The notes beneath the pieces were generated by a model. It made no database searches and had not been told where the DNA came from. It saw only the letters and a list, made by a program, of their open reading frames with translations. The position numbers and the translations under genes are program-made. Of a DNA stretch of 9,357 bases, positions 5,712 through 9,357 are shown piece after piece (position 1 is the first letter of the stretch; each line of letters begins with the position of its first letter). The stretch covers positions 1-9,357 of the forward strand of contig CALBHI010000071.1 of NCBI GenBank assembly GCA_937894535.1. Reading direction: 5' to 3'. Source of the stretch: an uncultured Verrucomicrobiota bacterium. GTDB lineage: Bacteria; Verrucomicrobiota; Kiritimatiellia; CAIVKH01.

Positions 5712-6206
5712 TTAGGGCGTGCTGCCGCCGGAACCCGCGCCGGATCGTTCGCGGCGCATTTCCTCCATCGCCTTCATCATGGCCGCATTGACCCGCTTCA
5801 TGCTCACTTCCATGCTGCGCCGCATCAGTTCCGGTTGCTTACTGTTGAACGTCTGCCCGACCTCGGACGTGAAGAAATCCCGTATTCCCTTCAATTCCGT
5901 GGCGGTGAATACTTCGGCATAAATGCCGGCCATTTCCTGCTTCATGTCATCGCAGGGCATGTTTTCACGAATAATGGAGAACGTCCGTTCGAGATCAGCG
6001 CTGGACGTGGTCATGCCGCGCATGCCGAGGTTCTTCTGCTGCGCTTCCTTCATCTGGTCGAGGGTCTGCTCGATCATGTCGCAGAAGTTCATCGCATTCA
6101 GCACGGTGACCGCCAAGTCCTTTCGCTCCGCCAACGCTTCGTCGGCACGGATGGTGCTGGTGACCGTGGTGAGCAGTACGGCGATCAGGATGATGCGATG
6201 TTTCAT
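5712..6206 (-). CDS. Secreted DUF2059-domain protein
   Basis: The product is a 164-aa exported protein. The signal peptide is MKHR followed by a hydrophobic run, with likely cleavage after IRA (about residue 18). The body is helical and Met-rich. The block MAGIYAEVFTATELKGIRDFFTSEVGQTFNSKQPEL is typical of DUF2059, a periplasmic domain of unknown function. Two cysteines (in NFCDMI and MPCDDM) could form a disulfide. The tail is low-complexity SGAGSGGSTP. ATG 6206 has GAGG 5 nt upstream and starts the signal peptide cleanly. ATG 6236 also exists, overlapping the map stop as ATGA, and would add a His-rich decapeptide (MNHRHHHEDS). I prefer 6206. It is last in aroG-map-DUF2059 and converges on the Fur-family gene with only 9 nt between the stops. 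Confidence 0.8.
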   Translation of the reverse strand: MKHRIILIAVLLTTVTSTIRADEALAERKDLAVTVLNAMNFCDMIEQTLDQMKEAQQKNLGMRGMTTSSADLERTFSIIRENMPCDDMKQEMAGIYAEVFTATELKGIRDFFTSEVGQTFNSKQPELMRRSMEVSMKRVNAAMMKAMEEMRRERSGAGSGGSTP

Positions 6207-6232
6207 GGAGTCCTCGTGGTGGTGGCGGTGGT

Positions 6233-7144
6233 TCATGCTAGGAAGAAATCGGCCTCGTACGGCGTCAGGCTTTCAAAACCTTCCGGCGTGACCAACAGGG
6301 TTTGTTCGAATTGTGCGCTCAGGGAACCGTCGGCGGTAACCGCCGTCCAGCCATCGCGCATAATTCTCGAGTCGGCCCGACCAAGGTTGATCATCGGTTC
6401 GATGGTGAACACCATGCCCGGCACCAGAATCAATCCATGTCCGCGACGTCCGGTGTGCATGATCTGCGGCGGTTCGTGGAAATCGAAACCGATTCCGTGG
6501 CCCACGAAATCCCGGACGACGGAACACTTTTCGCTTTCAGCATAGGACTGGATGGCATGTCCAATGTCGCCGAGGGTATTCCCGGGTTTCACCGCTTTCA
6601 TGCCGCGGCGCAGGCACTCGCGGGTAACCTCGACCAGGCGCGCGGCATCGGGAGCCACCTGTCCGACCGCGAAGGTTTTGCTCGCATCGGCGTAAAAGCC
6701 GTCGAGGATCGTCGTGACATCCACATTCACGATATCGCCTTCCTTGAGGATCCGCTCGCCCGGAATCCCGTGGCAGATGACCTCGTTGATCGAGATGCAG
6801 GTATTCTTCGGGTAACCCCGGTAGCCCATCGGCGCGCTGATGGCACCGCGCTGACGGGTATGTTCGGCAAGGATCCGGTCGATGTCACCGGTCACCGCCC
6901 CGGGTTTTACCAAGCCGGCGGCGATCTCCAGCAATTCAAGCACCAAACGACCGGAGCGGCGGATGCCTTCCACGTCGGCGGCATTCTTCAACCGGATACC
7001 GTGGCGTCGGTAATACACGGCGGCGAAATCCTTGTCGGTGCTTTGCTTGTCCATACAACACTTCTTGTATTTTTGCCCACTACCGCACGGGCAAGGATCG
7101 TTGCGCTGGATCGCGGCGGCAGCAATGGCGTTGGCGTCGTTCAT
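6233..7144 (-). CDS. map: Type I methionine aminopeptidase with N-terminal SEC-C zinc motif
   Basis: This enzyme removes the initiator methionine from nascent proteins. The 303-aa product begins with a short linker and a SEC-C motif, NDPCPCGSGQKYKKCC (Cys18, 20, 29, 30), a zinc knuckle also found at the C-terminus of SecA and likely to help ribosome or partner binding. The catalytic domain starts near residue 50. Visible are His125 in CHGIPG, the metal ligands Asp142 and Asp153 (VDVTTILDGFYADASKTF), His216 (GHGIGFDFHEPP), Glu249 (FTIEPM) and Glu280 (QFEQTLLV). The set is complete, so it should be active. ATG 7144 overlaps the aroG stop as ATGA; a longer frame starts at 7198 inside aroG, but the overlap and the SEC-C position favour 7144. 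Only a weak Shine-Dalgarno is visible, consistent with coupling. Confidence 0.96.
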   Translation of the reverse strand: MNDANAIAAAAIQRNDPCPCGSGQKYKKCCMDKQSTDKDFAAVYYRRHGIRLKNAADVEGIRRSGRLVLELLEIAAGLVKPGAVTGDIDRILAEHTRQRGAISAPMGYRGYPKNTCISINEVICHGIPGERILKEGDIVNVDVTTILDGFYADASKTFAVGQVAPDAARLVEVTRECLRRGMKAVKPGNTLGDIGHAIQSYAESEKCSVVRDFVGHGIGFDFHEPPQIMHTGRRGHGLILVPGMVFTIEPMINLGRADSRIMRDGWTAVTADGSLSAQFEQTLLVTPEGFESLTPYEADFFLA

Positions 7145-8196
7145 GCGAGCGCGGGAAAACCCAGCAAGAGGGCCTCGGTATCTTCCCATGAAAGACACGC
7201 ATCGGTAATCGACACGCCGTACTCGAGATTCTTCGGGTCACGCAGCGATTGGCTGCCCGCCTTGAGGTAACTCTCCATCATCGCCCCGACGATGCTGTGG
7301 CAACCGCTGACCCGCTGCTGGACAACGTCCTTCCAGACATCGACCTGGCGCGATGGATTCTTCAGCGAATTGGCATGGCTGCAGTCGACCACCAGCGAGG
7401 GATTGACGCCGGCTTTGGTGGACTGGGCGATCGCTTCACCAATCTGGGCAGCCTGGTAATTCGGTCCCTGCAGTCCGCCACGCAACACCAGATGGCAATC
7501 CGGATTGCCGGAGGTCTTGACCACGCTGGTGCAGCCCTGCGGATCGATGCCGAGAAAACTGTGCGACCGGCTCGCCGCCTGCAAGGCATCGATCGCCGTC
7601 TGGATACGACCGTCGGTGCCGTTCTTGAATCCAACCGGCATCGACAACCCGCTTGCCATTTCGCGGTGGGTTTGCGACTCGGTGGTCCGCGCCCCGATGG
7701 CGGCCCAACTGACCAGGTCGGCAATGTACTGCGGCATGATCGGATCGAGGAATTCGGTGGCGGCCGGAAGCCCGAGGCGGTTGATCTCCACCAGCAGCCG
7801 GCGGGCCCTGTGCAAGCCGGTCTCCAGGTCGCAGGAATCGTCAAGGTGCGGATCGTTGATCAGGCCCTTCCACCCCACCGTGGTGCGCGGTTTCTCGAAA
7901 TAGACACGCATGACGATGAAGAGGGACGGCGAAAGCCGCTCCCGCAATGCAACGAGACGCCGCGCATAGTCCAACGCACCTTCAGGATCATGGATCGAAC
8001 AAGGACCCACGATCGCCATGAAACGGGAATCCTTGCCGTGAACGATACGGGAAATGGCATCACGACCCTGGTTCACCCGGTCAAAAACCGCCGGTTCCAC
8101 CGGTATCTCCGCCTTGATCTGCGCCGGAGTCACCAAACGCTTCAGTTCAAGTACCCGTGTATTCTCCGTCACTGTTCCGTTCTGTACGCTTGCCAT
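7141..8196 (-). CDS. aroG: 3-deoxy-7-phosphoheptulonate (DAHP) synthase, class I AroFGH
   Basis: DAHP synthase condenses phosphoenolpyruvate with erythrose 4-phosphate in the first step of the shikimate pathway to aromatic amino acids. With start ATG 8196 it is 351 aa, matching E. coli AroG (350). All four metal ligands are present: Cys66 (VGPCSIHDP), His274 (DCSHANS), Glu308 (GAMMESY) and Asp332 (SITDACLSW). Other blocks are RVYFEKPRTTVGWKGLINDP, AIGARTTESQTHREMASGL and PVGFKNGTDG. The wording around residues 145-180 is nearer to the Tyr-sensitive AroF than to AroG, but the feedback effector cannot be assigned. The frame continues upstream to 8292, but those residues are not family-like. The Shine-Dalgarno is weak. 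It heads aroG-map-DUF2059. Confidence 0.96.
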   Translation of the reverse strand: MASVQNGTVTENTRVLELKRLVTPAQIKAEIPVEPAVFDRVNQGRDAISRIVHGKDSRFMAIVGPCSIHDPEGALDYARRLVALRERLSPSLFIVMRVYFEKPRTTVGWKGLINDPHLDDSCDLETGLHRARRLLVEINRLGLPAATEFLDPIMPQYIADLVSWAAIGARTTESQTHREMASGLSMPVGFKNGTDGRIQTAIDALQAASRSHSFLGIDPQGCTSVVKTSGNPDCHLVLRGGLQGPNYQAAQIGEAIAQSTKAGVNPSLVVDCSHANSLKNPSRQVDVWKDVVQQRVSGCHSIVGAMMESYLKAGSQSLRDPKNLEYGVSITDACLSWEDTEALLLGFPALA

Positions 8197-8264
8197 AATC
8201 AATCCGATGATACGCCCGCCCGCATCCACAGGAATGCTGCACGCAACGTGCGCAAGATCAAACA

Positions 8265-8297
8265 TATAATGGAAGGAGCCGCAGGTTAGCAACCTGC
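8265..8297 (-). promoter_or_regulatory. Inverted repeat and candidate aroG promoter
   Basis: GCAGGTT (8281-8287), AGC, AACCTGC (8291-8297) is a perfect 7-bp inverted repeat, about 85 nt upstream of the aroG start. On the minus strand TTGCTA lies inside it, and 18 nt later TATATG is seen near 8268-8263. Together they form a possible sigma-70 promoter whose -35 is buried in the dyad. No T-run follows on either strand, so it is not a terminator. An operator for aromatic amino-acid control is possible but unproven. Confidence 0.35.
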
Positions 8298-8321
8298 ATT
8301 TACGGCATGGTCAGCCGGTGA

Positions 8322-8534
8322 TTATTTTCGCAGCAAATCGATGCTGGAGGGTGAGGAACCGGATGTCGAGGGCGCGCGGAAGAAGAAACCACCGTGGCGT
8401 TCACGCCAGGCAATGGCCACGACCAGCATGAGGAGGGCCAAGGCCACTCCTTTCAAGACACGCCACGCCGTGTTGTCCTTTTCAAGCGACCGGATATAAG
8501 CCCGGTACGGATCAGCATGTTGAGTCTGCCTCAT
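8322..8534 (-). CDS. Small single-helix membrane protein of unknown function
   Basis: The product is 70 aa. A polar N-terminus (RQTQHADPYRAYIRSLEKDNTAWRV) precedes one hydrophobic helix at about residues 28-43 (KGVALALLMLVVAIAW), then a basic-aromatic patch RERHGGFFFRAP and a Ser-rich tail. AGGGG about 9 nt before ATG 8534 and an AT-rich upstream stretch (AATAAT) suggest that it is expressed. The inside/outside charge balance is ambiguous. The stop is followed by 125 nt before aroG, so it may be a separate transcript. I recognise no family. Confidence 0.6.
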   Translation of the reverse strand: MRQTQHADPYRAYIRSLEKDNTAWRVLKGVALALLMLVVAIAWRERHGGFFFRAPSTSGSSPSSIDLLRK

Positions 8535-8676
8535 GGTGCTACTATCCCCTATTATTTTTCATGATAAATCAGGAAATGACTAGTTTTGCTTTAATCTACC
8601 ATTCCCGATAGCAGGGCAGCCTGGATACCTGTTAAATGTCTTGTCGCTCCTTGCTCTTCGTATATGGTTGGCGTCT

Positions 8677-9357
8677 ATGGCTTTGAAGGTTATTCGTTCA
8701 TTTCCCGGTGGCAATGCCTGCGCCGTTAAGGTCTCGACGGATGGCGATATGCCGGAAGTTCGTTTTTCCGCGGATCCGTGTGGCGGGGTGGAAGCGCTCT
8801 GGTTCTACCTGCGCATCGAGGAGTCCCAACACGATCCGGCACAGCACCAGAAGATCCGGTTGGTCTGGGAACATGTGGAAACGCTGACCGGTATGACCGA
8901 TGCTCCTGCGTGTGTTCCGGTAAGCATGGGACCGGGCCCGACCTGGTCGCGCCTGAAGCAAGGTGACGAGACCCGCACCGCCGATGGACGCCGCCACTTG
9001 ACGTGGACCCTGCCCCACCCCGCCCCGTTTGTCGAAGTGGCCTTCTGTTTTCCGTACGGCCTTGCGGAATGGAAAAACCTCGAGGACCGAACCCGCGACT
9101 ACTGGCAGGTCACCCCGATCGGCGTCAGCCAGAGTGGTCACCCGATCCTGCGTGCCGCCAATACCCTTGGCACCGCCGGATCCACGCAGCCGGGCATCGT
9201 GATCCTCGCGCGGCAGCACGCCGGGGAAACGCCCGCCTCGTGGGTGCTCGACGGGTTGATGCGCTATTGGAGCCAGGCCCGCCGCGGTGGTTATGTCATC
9301 TGGGTGATCCCGTTTGTTGACATGGATGGCGTGCAGTGGGGCCACTACGGCCGCGAT
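8677..9357 (+). CDS. M14 zinc carboxypeptidase, cytosolic-carboxypeptidase-like (3' end outside window)
   Basis: The first 227 residues are present, open to the window edge. There is no signal peptide. The N-terminal 130 residues look like the beta-rich domain that precedes the catalytic domain in cytosolic carboxypeptidases, ending in FCFPYGLAEWKNLEDR. Then comes the M14 core: ITPIGVSQSGHPIL-like segment (about 145-158), and IVILARQHAGETPASWVLDGLM with zinc ligands His181 and Glu184 (HxxE). VIPFVDMDGVQWGHYGRD (211-227) matches the P-x-x-x-x-DG block that leads to the substrate-binding Asn-Arg. The third zinc ligand and the catalytic Glu lie beyond the window. ATG 8677 has no strong Shine-Dalgarno; an in-frame TTG at 8668 is an alternative. 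The substrate is unknown: bacterial relatives are mostly uncharacterised and may act on peptides or peptidoglycan fragments. Confidence 0.88.
   Translation, partial: MALKVIRSFPGGNACAVKVSTDGDMPEVRFSADPCGGVEALWFYLRIEESQHDPAQHQKIRLVWEHVETLTGMTDAPACVPVSMGPGPTWSRLKQGDETRTADGRRHLTWTLPHPAPFVEVAFCFPYGLAEWKNLEDRTRDYWQVTPIGVSQSGHPILRAANTLGTAGSTQPGIVILARQHAGETPASWVLDGLMRYWSQARRGGYVIWVIPFVDMDGVQWGHYGRD

Noticed and set aside
6302..7270. A 322-codon open frame on the plus strand opposite map
   Set aside because: It is antisense to a complete methionine aminopeptidase with all metal ligands, and no domain is visible in the translation.
7249..8289. A 346-codon open frame on the plus strand opposite aroG
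   Set aside because: It mirrors the codon pattern of aroG, shows no recognisable motif, and has no ribosome-binding site or neighbour that would support it.
8197..8292. An N-terminal extension of aroG by 32 residues
   Set aside because: The added residues do not resemble the family, and the length from 8196 already matches E. coli AroG.
1..9357. Mobile elements, CRISPR arrays, tRNA or rRNA genes
   Set aside because: I saw no transposase or integrase, no direct-repeat arrays, no long terminal inverted repeats and no tRNA-like cloverleaf, and gene order and base composition look uniform throughout.

Overview
The window comes from a moderately GC-rich, probably Gram-negative bacterial chromosome. 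It is densely packed with housekeeping genes, and I see no sign of phage, transposon, plasmid, CRISPR, tRNA or rRNA. Several proteins match E. coli versions closely: ThyA is 264 aa with its catalytic Cys at 146, and the DAHP synthase is 351 aa. Other traits made me think of the Verrucomicrobiota/Planctomycetota side of the tree: a cysteine-free FmdB-like protein, a SEC-C methionine aminopeptidase, and a small Cys-rich secreted LxxxQ-type protein. I cannot settle the phylum from sequence alone, and Gammaproteobacteria remain possible.

Layout, left to right. The 3' end of eno (+) ends at a strong terminator that abuts ftsB (+). On the minus strand there follow a small secreted Cys-rich protein with its own terminator, and then a tight doxX-thyA-folA operon (4-nt overlap, then a 2-nt gap) that joins thymidylate synthase to the dihydrofolate reductase that regenerates its folate. 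rpmE (bL31, +) diverges from doxX and ends in a textbook terminator. It converges on a minus-strand operon of a CobW/ZigA-type GTPase, rpmG (bL33) and an FmdB-like protein. A Fur-family regulator (+) diverges from cobW across a 119-bp gap that holds two AT-rich dyads. Converging on the regulator is a minus-strand aroG-map-DUF2059 operon with ATGA overlaps. A small one-helix membrane protein (-) lies upstream of aroG, and divergent from it begins an M14 cytosolic-carboxypeptidase-like gene (+) that the window edge cuts off.

The most interesting part is 3.2-5.7 kb. A metalloregulator and a COG0523 GTPase of the zinc-linked type sit next to three small proteins, bL31, bL33 and FmdB-like, each lacking the zinc-binding cysteines found in other members of its family. 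In the FmdB-like protein all four zinc-ribbon positions are replaced while the rest of the fold signature is kept. I read this as a zinc-economy module under Fur/Zur-type control, with the cysteine-free FmdB paralogue as the least-described member. The families and cysteine losses are visible in the sequence; the metal specificity and the shared regulation are inference.
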